A DNA stretch of 64,000 nucleotides, from assembly GCA_018881555.1 (NCBI GenBank), contig JACAXG010000002.1:18408077-18472076 (forward strand), read 5' to 3'. The position numbers and the translations under genes were made by a program. This document shows positions 61,101 through 64,000 of the stretch, one piece after another. The DNA is from Amblyornis subalaris (Eukaryota; Chordata; Aves; Passeriformes; Ptilonorhynchidae). Each line of letters starts with the position of its first letter. Position 1 is the stretch's first letter. The notes beneath the pieces are model-generated. The model was not told the DNA's origin. It ran no database searches and worked only from the letters and a program-made list of their open reading frames with translations.

Positions 61101-61641
61101 AAAAGCACTTTATTAAAACTGAATTTTACCACATTACAATTCCAAATCTTCAAAAGAAGATAAAGATCCTTCATTTGATAAATAACTCTGTTTCCTGGAG
61201 TACAACCCCTTGTATTGGACACTGCACAAACAGAAAGACCCTCCTAGTTTTTCATGGTCTGCATTGGAAAATGTCTGTGCTCTCTGGAGTTGAATGAGTT
61301 GCCTCCGTGTGAACAAGAAGGGTCACATGAATCACCTTACAGGATTGGGAATAGAATTTGATTATGATGAAAAAAAACCCACAGTGATTTTCTAAGCCTT
61401 TCGATAACTAAAAGGCCATTATAATTTTATTTCTGGTAAAAAGGTAACTTGGTCCTTATCAGAAGCTTTTGCTGCAATCAGAAACATGCCTTTTGAATTA
61501 CAGGGAACAGTGAGGATATTCTAAACCAAAAGATAGTGTGAAGCCAGTGCAATGTTCCAAACACAGCGTATGTTTACCTTCTATGAAAATGCATTGCCAT
61601 CTCTGTGCTAGTTTTCTAGCTAACGTTTTCTTTCCAGAACC
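984..61641 (-). CDS. AK9: AK9, adenylate kinase 9 (35 coding exons, start exon not found)
   Basis: Adenylate kinase 9 is a large vertebrate nucleoside mono-/diphosphate kinase that transfers phosphate from NTPs to (d)AMP, (d)CMP and nucleoside diphosphates; family knowledge also links it to cilia and sperm. Thirty-five exons (each listed separately) join with matching phases into 5160 bp, 1719 codons plus TGA; human AK9 has about 1911 residues, so roughly 40 N-terminal residues and some linker are absent. Order in the model: kinase-like domain 1 (P-loop at residues 1-6), acidic linker (about 150-171), CPV module, domain 2 (P-loop 359-367), linker, CPV module in exon 19, domain 3 (P-loop 807-814), acidic linker, CPV module, domain 4 (P-loop 1226-1234), two CPV modules, conserved tail. 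Domains 3 and 4 have canonical Walker A motifs; domains 1 and 2 do not. Thirty-three introns are GT-AG and one appears to be GC-AG. No exon has a frameshift, stop or N, so the gene looks functional. Confidence 0.95.
1619..1741. repeat. Inverted repeat, 47-bp arms
   Basis: Left arm 1619-1665 and right arm 1695-1741 are reverse complements with 4 mismatches in 47, separated by a 29-bp loop. The right arm belongs to the plus-strand CR1 reverse-transcriptase coding region; the left arm is an inverted copy of it. Confidence 0.9.
1666..2742 (+). mobile_element. CR1 LINE, 5'-truncated, RT C-terminal half and 3' end
   Basis: Plus-strand CR1. The reverse-transcriptase signature [19 protein letters not shown] is readable at about 1780-1850. 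The C-terminal ORF2 segment ([25 protein letters not shown]) is readable at about 2258-2644, with frameshifts and a deletion between. The right end has the typical ATTCTGTGATTCTGTC terminal octamers. Non-functional copy lying antisense within AK9. Confidence 0.92.
3428..3655 (-). mobile_element. CR1 LINE, 3' fragment
   Basis: Begins with antisense CR1 terminal repeats (GAATCACAGAATCACAG) and continues with antisense 3' UTR and RT C-terminal sequence (coding strand [16 protein letters not shown]). About 230 bp, inserted in the last AK9 intron. Confidence 0.88.
4514..4628 (-). CDS. AK9: AK9 exon 34 of window (conserved C-terminal region)
   Basis: Acceptor CTTTCTTTAG|GG with a long pyrimidine tract, donor AAAAG|GTAGCA, phase 0 to 1, 115 bp. 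Encodes [20 protein letters not shown], then [18 protein letters not shown]. Matches the AK9 C-terminal region; too short for a simple ORF scan. Confidence 0.93.
5181..5283 (-). CDS. AK9: AK9 exon 33 of window (GC splice donor)
   Basis: Acceptor GGTTAG|G, phase 2 to 0, 103 bp, only 81 bp from the previous exon. Encodes [20 protein letters not shown], then [14 protein letters not shown]. The frame requires the exon to end at CAG, followed by GCCAGT, so the donor is GC, not GT. The next GT would break the frame. Confidence 0.9.
5365..5463 (-). CDS. AK9: AK9 exon 32 of window (fifth CPV module)
   Basis: Acceptor CTCTTCAG|A, donor ATGAG|GTGAAT, phase 2 to 2, 99 bp. Encodes [20 protein letters not shown], then [12 protein letters not shown], the strand and helix of the fifth module. 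Confidence 0.95.
5464..6188 (-). other. AK9 intron, nothing recognised
   Basis: About 725 bp of AT-rich intron between window exons 31 and 32. No repeat family, RNA gene or open frame worth calling was seen. The 552-bp intron at 4629-5180 is likewise plain. Confidence 0.7.
6189..6358 (-). CDS. AK9: AK9 exon 31 of window (fourth and fifth CPV modules)
   Basis: Acceptor TTCTACAG|AA, donor ACAGAG|GTATGT, phase 0 to 2. Begins [20 protein letters not shown], closing the fourth module, and ends [16 protein letters not shown], opening the fifth. Confidence 0.96.
6874..7070 (-). CDS. AK9: AK9 exon 30 of window (fourth CPV module)
   Basis: Acceptor ATTAACAG|GA, donor CTGGAC|GTAAGC, phase 1 to 0. Encodes [20 protein letters not shown], then [20 protein letters not shown] and [18 protein letters not shown], the first part of the fourth module. 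Confidence 0.96.
8251..8471 (-). CDS. AK9: AK9 exon 29 of window (kinase domain 4 end)
   Basis: Acceptor GTCTTCAG|A, donor AGAAG|GTAAAA, phase 2 to 1. Encodes [20 protein letters not shown], then [20 protein letters not shown] and [22 protein letters not shown] is the typical C-terminal strand of the AK9 fourth kinase domain. Confidence 0.95.
9725..9871 (-). CDS. AK9: AK9 exon 28 of window (kinase domain 4 core)
   Basis: Acceptor TGTGCAG|A, donor ACAG|GTAGTG, phase 2 to 2. Encodes [20 protein letters not shown], then [25 protein letters not shown] takes the place of the DGFPR motif. Confidence 0.96.
11006..11207 (-). CDS. AK9: AK9 exon 27 of window (kinase domain 4)
   Basis: Acceptor TTTTGCAG|TT, donor ACTGG|GTAAGA, phase 1 to 2. 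Encodes [20 protein letters not shown], then [20 protein letters not shown]. Follows the P-loop helix into the NMP-binding helices (PDELA). Confidence 0.95.
12029..12242 (-). CDS. AK9: AK9 exon 26 of window (kinase domain 4, P-loop)
   Basis: Acceptor TGCTACAG|CT, donor ACTACAG|GTATGA, phase 0 to 1. Encodes [20 protein letters not shown], then [20 protein letters not shown] (third module) and [15 protein letters not shown], a canonical Walker A motif. An open frame continues upstream of the acceptor, but the joined phase supports this boundary. Confidence 0.95.
14916..15134 (-). CDS. AK9: AK9 exon 25 of window
   Basis: Acceptor ATAACCAG|GA, donor GTCAAG|GTAATG, phase 0 to 0, 73 codons. Encodes [20 protein letters not shown], then [20 protein letters not shown] and [10 protein letters not shown]. 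The last residues (WDPVK) open the third CPV-type module, with D in place of C. Confidence 0.95.
15956..16174 (-). CDS. AK9: AK9 exon 24 of window (acidic linker)
   Basis: Acceptor TTTATAG|GC, donor GTACAG|GTACTG, phase 0 to 0, 73 codons. Encodes [14 protein letters not shown], a long run dominated by Glu, then [20 protein letters not shown]. The acceptor lies in a tandem repeat holding two further TTTATAG|GCTTT copies upstream; those would give a stop or a shift. Confidence 0.92.
16165..16224 (-). repeat. Tandem duplication carrying three 3' splice-site copies
   Basis: A 20-bp unit (ttgctaaagcctataaagac on the plus strand) occurs at 16165-16184 and again 40 bp on at 16205-16224, with a partial copy between. 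On the coding strand this gives three TTTATAG|GCTTT acceptor-like sites just before exon 24. Only the innermost gives an open frame. Confidence 0.9.
17046..17108 (-). CDS. AK9: AK9 exon 23 of window
   Basis: 63-bp exon (21 codons), acceptor CTAACAG|AA, donor CAGGAG|GTAAG, phase 0 to 0. Encodes [21 protein letters not shown], a basic helix after domain 3 that is the continuation of the preceding exon. Confidence 0.88.
18310..18529 (-). CDS. AK9: AK9 exon 22 of window (kinase domain 3 core)
   Basis: Acceptor CAACTAG|G, donor ATAAGG|GTATGT, phase 2 to 0. Encodes [20 protein letters not shown], then [20 protein letters not shown]. Carries the canonical DGFPR motif; then a basic, probably helical stretch. 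Confidence 0.97.
19745..19863 (-). CDS. AK9: AK9 exon 21 of window (kinase domain 3)
   Basis: Acceptor ACATTAAG|GA, donor TTCCG|GTAACT, phase 0 to 2. Encodes [20 protein letters not shown], then [19 protein letters not shown], the NMP-binding helices of domain 3. Confidence 0.95.
19864..23287 (-). other. AK9 intron with possible old LINE remnant
   Basis: A 3.4-kb intron. 21700-22290 faintly resembles antisense CR1 coding sequence (pattern 'aggacattgagcatctcagccttttc'-like near 21925-21950) but is too decayed for a firm call. The rest shows nothing recognisable. Confidence 0.4.
23288..23545 (-). CDS. AK9: AK9 exon 20 of window (kinase domain 3, P-loop)
   Basis: Acceptor CCTATAG|GC, donor AAACCG|GTAATA, phase 0 to 0, 86 codons. 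Encodes [20 protein letters not shown], then [20 protein letters not shown]. Canonical Walker A (GTHGAGKST). A charged linker follows. Confidence 0.97.
24123..24335 (-). CDS. AK9: AK9 exon 19 of window (second CPV module)
   Basis: Acceptor ATTTTCAG|GA, donor ATACAA|GTGAGA, phase 0 to 0, 71 codons. Encodes [20 protein letters not shown], then [20 protein letters not shown] and [10 protein letters not shown]: one complete CPV...YYFS...KFLKNPEEY module in a single exon, directly ahead of the domain 3 P-loop. Confidence 0.96.
25299..25435 (-). CDS. AK9: AK9 exon 18 of window (acidic linker)
   Basis: Acceptor ATTTTCAG|AA, donor GAAGAA|GTAAGC, phase 1 to 0. Encodes [20 protein letters not shown], then an almost pure Glu tract. 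The W-E-L-S/T-G-E-D element is a clear AK9 landmark. Confidence 0.93.
26409..26615 (-). CDS. AK9: AK9 exon 17 of window
   Basis: Acceptor ATTTGCAG|AA, donor GGAAA|GTAAGT, phase 1 to 1. Encodes [20 protein letters not shown], then [20 protein letters not shown]. Matches the AK9 segment between kinase domains 2 and 3. Confidence 0.93.
27082..27168 (-). CDS. AK9: AK9 exon 16 of window (linker)
   Basis: Acceptor TCGTAAG|GA, donor ACCAG|GTCAGA, phase 1 to 1, 87 bp. Encodes [20 protein letters not shown], then ASGTEPEP. A nearer polypyrimidine-type acceptor (TTTCTAG, 11 nt upstream) would shift the frame and meet TAA, so the weaker AAG is chosen. This inter-domain linker seems shorter than in mammals. 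Confidence 0.8.
27300..28357 (+). mobile_element. CR1 LINE, 5' part with ORF1 remnant
   Basis: Plus-strand CR1 5' UTR and ORF1 region. The degraded ORF1 can be read at about 27655-28101 (for example [20 protein letters not shown], then [13 protein letters not shown]), matching the CR1 ORF1 esterase-like region. The element stops at the target site TCCCC of the inserted LTR and resumes after it. Confidence 0.85.
28358..28992 (+). mobile_element. Solo LTR of an avian endogenous retrovirus, copy A
   Basis: TG...CA ends (28358-28359, 28991-28992) and a perfect 5-bp target duplication TCCCC (28353-28357 and 28993-28997). Contains AATTAAAA/TTTCTATTAAAATTT-type sequence near the end and an internal minisatellite (28683-28755) with the motif ACTGGA.AACCAGA. 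No internal viral genes: a solo LTR formed by LTR-LTR recombination. A 5-bp duplication fits ERVL or ERV1 rather than ERVK. Confidence 0.9.
28993..29340 (+). mobile_element. CR1 LINE, middle segment between two LTRs
   Basis: Resumes CR1 5' sequence at 28993 (TCCCCTAGGAAAGTGACATGG) and switches at about 29020-29045 to CR1 3' sequence ([17 protein letters not shown] readable), so most of ORF2 is deleted. Ends at target site ATGCC of LTR copy B. Confidence 0.85.
29341..30128 (+). mobile_element. Solo LTR of the same family, copy B
   Basis: TG...CA ends and a perfect 5-bp target duplication ATGCC (29336-29340 and 30129-30133). Homologous to copy A over most of its length but 788 bp rather than 635. 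The extra length is internal: the unit GTTTGCTCCCTGAGACTAGG recurs at about 29407, 29448 (shorter) and 29617. The ACTGGA/ACCAGA minisatellite is at about 29771-29905. Confidence 0.92.
30129..30292 (+). mobile_element. CR1 LINE, 3' end
   Basis: Continues the same CR1 after LTR copy B (CATCCTTGGAAACATTCAAG, then GTTGGATGGGTCCTAAGC) and ends in terminal GTGGTTCTGTGGTTCTAC repeats typical of the CR1 3' end. Confidence 0.9.
31101..32161 (+). mobile_element. Candidate long solo LTR (ERVL-like)
   Basis: About 1.06 kb with matching inverted termini (TGTTA at 31101, TAACA ending at 32161) and much higher GC than its surroundings. It has a late AATAAA (about 32065) as expected for an R region on the plus strand. 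No clear target-site duplication was seen, so the exact ends and the class are uncertain. Confidence 0.6.
32861..32950. repeat. 32-bp minisatellite, 2.8 copies
   Basis: Copies start at 32861, 32893 and 32925 with the unit ATGGAATTAAAAACTTGATA followed by TTGACA and a variable end. A few substitutions per copy. Confidence 0.92.
34660..35060. other. Unexplained GC-rich island inside an AT-rich intron
   Basis: About 400 bp rich in C, G and CTG/CCC words with sharp edges against AT-rich flanks. It is CpG-poor, so not a CpG island. Reading frames cross it on both strands without a convincing domain. No family, terminal repeat or target duplication recognised. It may be an unrecognised repeat. Confidence 0.5.
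39133..39400 (-). mobile_element. CR1 LINE, 3' fragment with (AGAAT)n end
   Basis: Antisense CR1. The left end carries the pentamer repeat AGAATAGAATAGAATAGAAT (39133-39152) derived from the CR1 3' terminal repeat. The coding strand reads [20 protein letters not shown], the conserved CR1 ORF2 C terminus. Old, with substitutions and small gaps. Confidence 0.88.
39861..39901. repeat. Short tandem repeat (ATTTAATACTACT)n
   Basis: Three imperfect copies of a 13-17-bp AT-rich unit. Confidence 0.7.
41920..41984 (-). CDS. AK9: AK9 exon 15 of window (acidic linker)
   Basis: Acceptor ATTTACAG|T, donor AGAAAG|GTGAAA, phase 2 to 1, 65 bp. Encodes [20 protein letters not shown], then K. The frame is fixed at both ends (AG+T gives Ser, G+GA gives Gly). 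It precedes the 14.7-kb intron. Confidence 0.85.
42394..42502 (-). CDS. AK9: AK9 exon 14 of window (domain 2 end)
   Basis: Acceptor TACTGCAG|GA, donor GCAAG|GTAAAA, phase 1 to 2. Encodes [20 protein letters not shown], then [15 protein letters not shown], the end of domain 2 and the start of a charged linker. Confidence 0.9.
43965..44121 (-). CDS. AK9: AK9 exon 13 of window (kinase domain 2 core)
   Basis: Acceptor TATAACAG|CT, donor AGATG|GTTAGT, phase 0 to 1. Encodes [20 protein letters not shown], then [27 protein letters not shown] stands where active kinases have DGFPR; the aspartate is kept but Gly and Arg are not. Confidence 0.95.
44774..44907 (-). CDS. AK9: AK9 exon 12 of window (kinase domain 2)
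   Basis: Acceptor TTGTTAG|GA, donor GCAGAG|GTAAGA, phase 1 to 0. Encodes [20 protein letters not shown], then [11 protein letters not shown], matching the highly recognisable ITADHPEV segment of vertebrate AK9. Confidence 0.95.
46800..46944 (-). CDS. AK9: AK9 exon 11 of window (kinase domain 2 helix)
   Basis: Acceptor TTTCACTAG|GT, donor GAATCAG|GTGAAT, phase 0 to 1. Encodes [19 protein letters not shown] and on through [20 protein letters not shown], a charged helical stretch following the domain 2 P-loop. Confidence 0.92.
47364..47544 (-). CDS. AK9: AK9 exon 10 of window (kinase domain 2, P-loop with Lys to Arg)
   Basis: Acceptor GTTTTCAG|T, donor GGAAAG|GTAGGT, phase 2 to 0. Completes the first CPV module ([20 protein letters not shown], then PRPY) and runs through a proline-rich hinge into kinase domain 2: [20 protein letters not shown]. 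The invariant Walker A lysine is replaced by arginine (plus-strand TCT at 47406-47411 region reads AGA on the coding strand). Confidence 0.95.
47629..47768 (-). CDS. AK9: AK9 exon 9 of window (first CPV module)
   Basis: Acceptor AATAAACAG|GA, donor GTCAG|GTTAGC, phase 0 to 2. Encodes [19 protein letters not shown], then [20 protein letters not shown]. The CPV...L.EG element opens the first of five short modules, each completed by a Y/F-rich strand and KF..NP..Y. Confidence 0.95.
49669..49770 (-). CDS. AK9: AK9 exon 8 of window
   Basis: Acceptor CTCTTCAG|GC, donor CAAAAT|GTAAGT, phase 0 to 0, 34 codons. Encodes [20 protein letters not shown] and a Glu-rich end, connecting domain 1 to the first CPV module. 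Confidence 0.9.
51238..51312 (-). CDS. AK9: AK9 exon 7 of window
   Basis: Acceptor TTAAACAG|GA, donor TTTAAA|GTAAGT, phase 0 to 0, 25 codons. Encodes [19 protein letters not shown] and PDHVFK, the end of kinase domain 1. Confidence 0.9.
53248..53783 (+). mobile_element. CR1 LINE, 3' fragment, well preserved
   Basis: Plus-strand CR1. The ORF2 C terminus is nearly uninterrupted at 53316-53696 ([53 protein letters not shown]) with one N. It ends in ATTCTGTGATTCTGTGACT. It is the best preserved CR1 in the window, so probably the youngest, and lies antisense to AK9. Confidence 0.93.
53965..54090 (-). CDS. AK9: AK9 exon 6 of window (domain 1 C-terminal helices)
   Basis: Acceptor TTCTGCAG|AC, donor TTAGAA|GTAAGA, phase 0 to 0, 42 codons. 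Encodes [19 protein letters not shown] and [10 protein letters not shown], matching the AK9 segment after the first acidic linker. The CR1 at 53248-53790 sits in the intron just downstream. Confidence 0.92.
54784..54969 (-). CDS. AK9: AK9 exon 5 of window (domain 1 end and acidic linker)
   Basis: Acceptor TTGCTAG|TG, donor GATGAG|GTAAAT, phase 0 to 0, 62 codons. Begins [15 protein letters not shown], the LID-region sequence of domain 1, followed by [15 protein letters not shown] and then a run of nearly uninterrupted Glu/Asp/Gly that forms the first acidic linker. Confidence 0.95.
56423..56490. repeat. 34-bp tandem duplication
   Basis: Two copies, starting at 56423 and 56457, of a unit beginning AGGAGCAAAGACTGTAAC and ending near GAAGTTTTG/TAAGTTTTA; few differences. 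Confidence 0.9.
56695..56807 (-). CDS. AK9: AK9 exon 4 of window (kinase domain 1 core)
   Basis: Acceptor TGGCAG|GT, donor ATTAAG|GTAATG, phase 1 to 0. Encodes [14 protein letters not shown] and then [10 protein letters not shown]. The position of the canonical DGFPR motif reads TGFPS, so the usual aspartate and arginine are missing, as in the degenerate domain 1 of other vertebrate AK9 proteins. Confidence 0.92.
59032..59128 (-). CDS. AK9: AK9 exon 3 of window (kinase domain 1, NMP-binding helices)
   Basis: Acceptor ACCTTAG|TG, donor TTTTG|GTAAG, phase 0 to 1. Encodes [17 protein letters not shown] followed by ESPEVAHFG, the usual adenylate kinase pattern (G..I.DELV...) of the NMP-binding part, running into the core strand of the next exon. 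Confidence 0.9.
59213..59265 (-). CDS. AK9: AK9 exon 2 of window (kinase domain 1)
   Basis: Short 53-bp exon, acceptor CCTCAG|CT, donor CTTAAG|GTAAAA, phase 1 to 0. Encodes [17 protein letters not shown], the stretch between the P-loop helix and the NMP-binding helices of domain 1. Its reading frame and acceptor are fixed by the neighbouring exons. Confidence 0.8.
60205..60626 (+). mobile_element. CR1 LINE, old 3' fragment
   Basis: Plus-strand and strongly diverged. CR1 landmarks are still visible: TTGTTCAGCCTGGAGAA (60296-60312), a GGAAGCAATTTTTCATC counterpart of the 'aggaaaaaattcttcac' segment, and GGTTGGACTCAATCACCTCT near the 3' end. No terminal octamers remain. Confidence 0.8.
61578..61641 (-). 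CDS. AK9: AK9 exon 1 of window (kinase domain 1, P-loop)
   Basis: Encodes [10 protein letters not shown] and on to WQCIFIE, matching the first AK9 P-loop and its following helix. Acceptor TTTAAAG|GG, donor GAAG|GTAAAC; phase 0 to 1; 64 bp. The residue after the Walker A lysine is Lys rather than the usual Ser/Thr. The upstream exon carrying the start Met and the first half of the P-loop was not found in the window. Confidence 0.85.
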
Positions 61642-64000
61642 CTTTAAAGGAAAAATACACTTTTAAAAGAAAAACAGACAGAACAAAACAAAACCAAAAC
61701 CAAACATAACACAATAAAGAACATACTTTCACATAATAAAAACAATGCAAAACTGCCATTGGGATTAGGGCCTCTGAGTTAGGCACTGGGCAAACACAAA
61801 AGACTCTTTTTTATACCATTCTCTATTTTATATTGCCTAGCATTGCTAATATACTGCTTCTGTCCTTTGTAGCTAATTATCTCCAAAGTAATTATACTGA
61901 GTTTGTTTCTGAGTAACTCTATCTAAAACTCAGCTATGATTTGCCCACAAATTCCTATGAGAAACTCCTTAGGACTAAAATCTATTATCTTCAGCCTCAA
62001 AGCAAATTATGATGCAAACCTGCTCAACTCTTTCTGAGTAGGATACATAGGGATAATATTCTTTGACTAAAACAACAAATGCTTAAAAACTGCCCTTGTT
62101 AGTCCACAAATTTGGTTTGATACTGACAAAATGTTTATCATTTACACGAATCCTGAGGAACCAACATAACTGAGAGTAATGAGTTCTCTAAGAGTACGAT
62201 TACCTGAATGGGATTTNGCAAAACTCACTATCTTTCACCCTTAGGATTGTGCCTTTTCTTTTACAGGCATATAAGAAGACCTGTTTTGACAGTCTGTTTG
62301 CCCTAGATAAATTTCGTGATTAAAAAAATAGTGAAACTCCACAAATAAATCCCATTCCCAGTTAACAGCATATCCACAAACACTCCAGCCTAGTCATACC
62401 TTACATCTTACAGGTGTGATGAGAATATATGTATTTGGCTTTGCTTTAATGGCACTATGTTTCTAATTTAAAAGATATATCTTAAATAGGATAGGTGCTC
62501 TACACATCAGTCATATATATATAAAAGATATTATCATAAAAACAGACTATTTAATTCCCTGCTTTCCTGGCAAGGCCTGTACAATTTCAACCCTTTGTTA
62601 AACTTTGTATTAATGTCAAGCACCTACTGAAGGCAATGGTTGAGAATATGAGATTTTTTTCNTATTGTCTTTCAATGAGCATATTATGCTGGTTTGCTCT
62701 ATAAAATGTAAAGTCACCTTTTCATGTAAGGTTAAAAATTTGATTTTTCTTTAAAACCAGACAAGCCAGTCCACCTTAGTTTTCTCCTGAGCTGAGTGCA
62801 CTCTTNTAAGTGCTTATAAGGCACCATAAGACACATTGTAAGGCAAACTTGTACCAAAAAAAAGAACTCCCTTCAGCAAACTGAGGCACCAATGCAAACC
62901 AACATTTGGGGAGGGAAAAAAAAAGAAATCTGAGTTTAGGATTACAAAACACCAAATTTTTTTAAGTGAAAGAGGTCACAAATTATTTGGGAAAAAGAGA
63001 GAGCTTGAATTATAGTTAAAACATAGTACAAATCCTTTTATCAGGACATGTTGGTGGATTTTGAATGTTCCCAAATATACGGTATAGAATTTTGTCAAAG
63101 TTTTAATATTAAGTTTTACATATCTCATTGCGTGCCTGTAAGTCAGTACATTAACCTGAAGGTTCTTTTATGCCAATTTATGTCTTTAATCCACCAAGTT
63201 TTTTAAAAGTTAGAATATTCTAATAACAGTGTTCTGGTTTTGGCTGGGGCAGAGTCAATTTTCTTCACAGTGGCTGGTATGGGGCTGTGTTTTGGATTTG
63301 TGCTGAGAAAGTGCTGGTAATATAGAGACGTTTCTGTTACTGGTGATCAGGGCTTACATGGAGCCATGGCCTTTCCTGCTTTCCATACTGCCACACTGGT
63401 GAGGAGGCTCGGGGTGCATGGGAAGTTGGGAGGGGACACAGCCAGGACAGCTGACCCTGACTGACCCTCAGGGATACTCCAGACCATATAGCATCATGCT
63501 TAGCATATAAAGCTGGGGAAGGAGAAAAGGGTGTACTTTTAGAGAGATGGCATTTGTCTTCCAAAATCACCATTAAGCATTTCGAGCCTTGCTTTCCTGG
63601 GGATGGCTGAACACCTGCCTGCCCATGGGAAGTGGTGAATGAATCCCTTGTTTTGCTTTGCTCACATGTGTGGCTTTTGTTAACCGACAAGTTTTATCAC
63701 TTTTATCCTTCTGACTCTCTATCCCATCCCACCTGGGAAAGCGAGCAAGTGGCTGTGTGGGGTTCGGTTGCCGGCTGGGGTTAAACCACCACAAAAATAA
63801 AAACAATCCAGTTGTTCANGGGAAAAGAGAAGAAATTTTTTGAGCAACATGTAACTTTTAAGTACAGTAATAACATTTTTAATTGTAATTGACTGGTCAC
63901 TCAAGCCAAAAATTTGTCTCATTAAATGAGATCAGAATCCTTAACGTACTCTGCAGGATTTGAAATGTGGAAAAGGTAAAATGTAGGTGTTTGATCGTTT
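61642..64000 (-). other. AK9 5' intron, start exon not found
   Basis: The exon with the start Met and first half of the domain 1 P-loop should lie here or beyond. I searched for a coding-strand FGKP-like end in phase 0 followed by a donor and found none. 61642-63229 shows no recognised repeat; 63230-63793 is a solo LTR. Confidence 0.5.
63230..63793 (+). mobile_element. Solo LTR of an avian endogenous retrovirus
   Basis: Starts TGTTCTGGTTTTGGCTGGGG and ends GGGTTAAACCACCACA, with the TG...CA ends and overall sequence of an LTR family common in songbirds and other Neoaves. A promoter-like CATATAAA box lies at 63504-63511. No internal genes. No clear target-site duplication. It lies close to the 5' end of AK9 in the opposite orientation. 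Confidence 0.88.

Larger units (their letters stand above)
54091..61577 (-). other. AK9 introns of the kinase domain 1 region
   Basis: Introns 54091-54783, 54970-56694, 56808-59031, 59129-59212 and 59266-61577. Contents seen: a 34-bp direct repeat at 56423-56490 and a CR1 at 60205-60626. Nothing else recognised. Confidence 0.65.

Noticed and set aside
984..61641. AK9 as a processed pseudogene or broken copy
   Set aside because: It has introns with proper splice signals, all 34 joins are phase-consistent, and no stop or frameshift was found in 5160 coding bases.
62191..62260. Possible AK9 start exon (donor-like CAG|GTAATC near 62211 on the minus strand)
   Set aside because: The sequence before the donor does not read as FGKP or a similar P-loop half in the required phase, and it includes an N.
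1..64000. CRISPR arrays, tRNA or rRNA genes, bacterial operons
   Set aside because: No regular repeat-spacer array, no cloverleaf with A/B boxes that I could recognise, and no ribosome-binding-site-led gene series. The window is plainly avian genomic DNA.

Overview
The window is vertebrate nuclear DNA, almost certainly from a bird. It is AT-rich and intron-rich, carries many CR1 LINE fragments (the dominant avian LINE) and several solo LTRs of avian endogenous-retrovirus type. One of these, at the right end, is an LTR type I associate with songbirds and other Neoaves. No bacterial, phage or CRISPR-type content is present. About 55 to 60 isolated single N bases are scattered through it.

One protein-coding gene fills nearly the whole window on the minus strand: AK9 (adenylate kinase 9, formerly AKD1/AKD2). 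I could rebuild 35 consecutive coding exons between 61641 and 984. They join in frame, every junction is phase-compatible, and they total 5160 bp (1719 codons plus stop). The protein follows the vertebrate AK9 order throughout: four adenylate-kinase-like P-loop domains, acidic poly-Glu linkers, five copies of a short CPV...KF..NP..Y module, and a conserved C-terminal region. Only the initiating exon (about 40 N-terminal residues in mammals) was not found; it lies right of 61641, perhaps beyond the window.

Layout, left to right. 1-380: a CpG island with an ETS site and a minus-strand splice donor, read as the promoter and first untranslated exon of the next gene downstream (ZBTB24 in mammalian gene order). 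389-845: an antisense CR1 abutting the AK9 polyadenylation signal at 860-865. 984-12242: C-terminal AK9 exons, encoding kinase domain 4 and the tail. 14916-27168: exons for kinase domain 3 and its linkers. 27169-41919: one 14.7-kb intron that collects most of the mobile DNA (a CR1 broken by two solo LTRs, an ERVL-like LTR, a minisatellite, an unexplained GC-rich island, another CR1). 41920-47768: kinase domain 2. 49669-61641: kinase domain 1. 63230-63793: a solo LTR.

Most interesting points: in this species the P-loops of kinase domains 1 and 2 are altered at key Walker A positions, while domains 3 and 4 keep canonical ones; one intron needs a GC-AG splice pair; one 3' splice site sits in a triplicated tandem; a CR1 carries a 47-bp-arm inverted repeat; and one CR1 was hit twice by solo LTRs of the same family. 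I see no sign of a wholly new multi-gene system.
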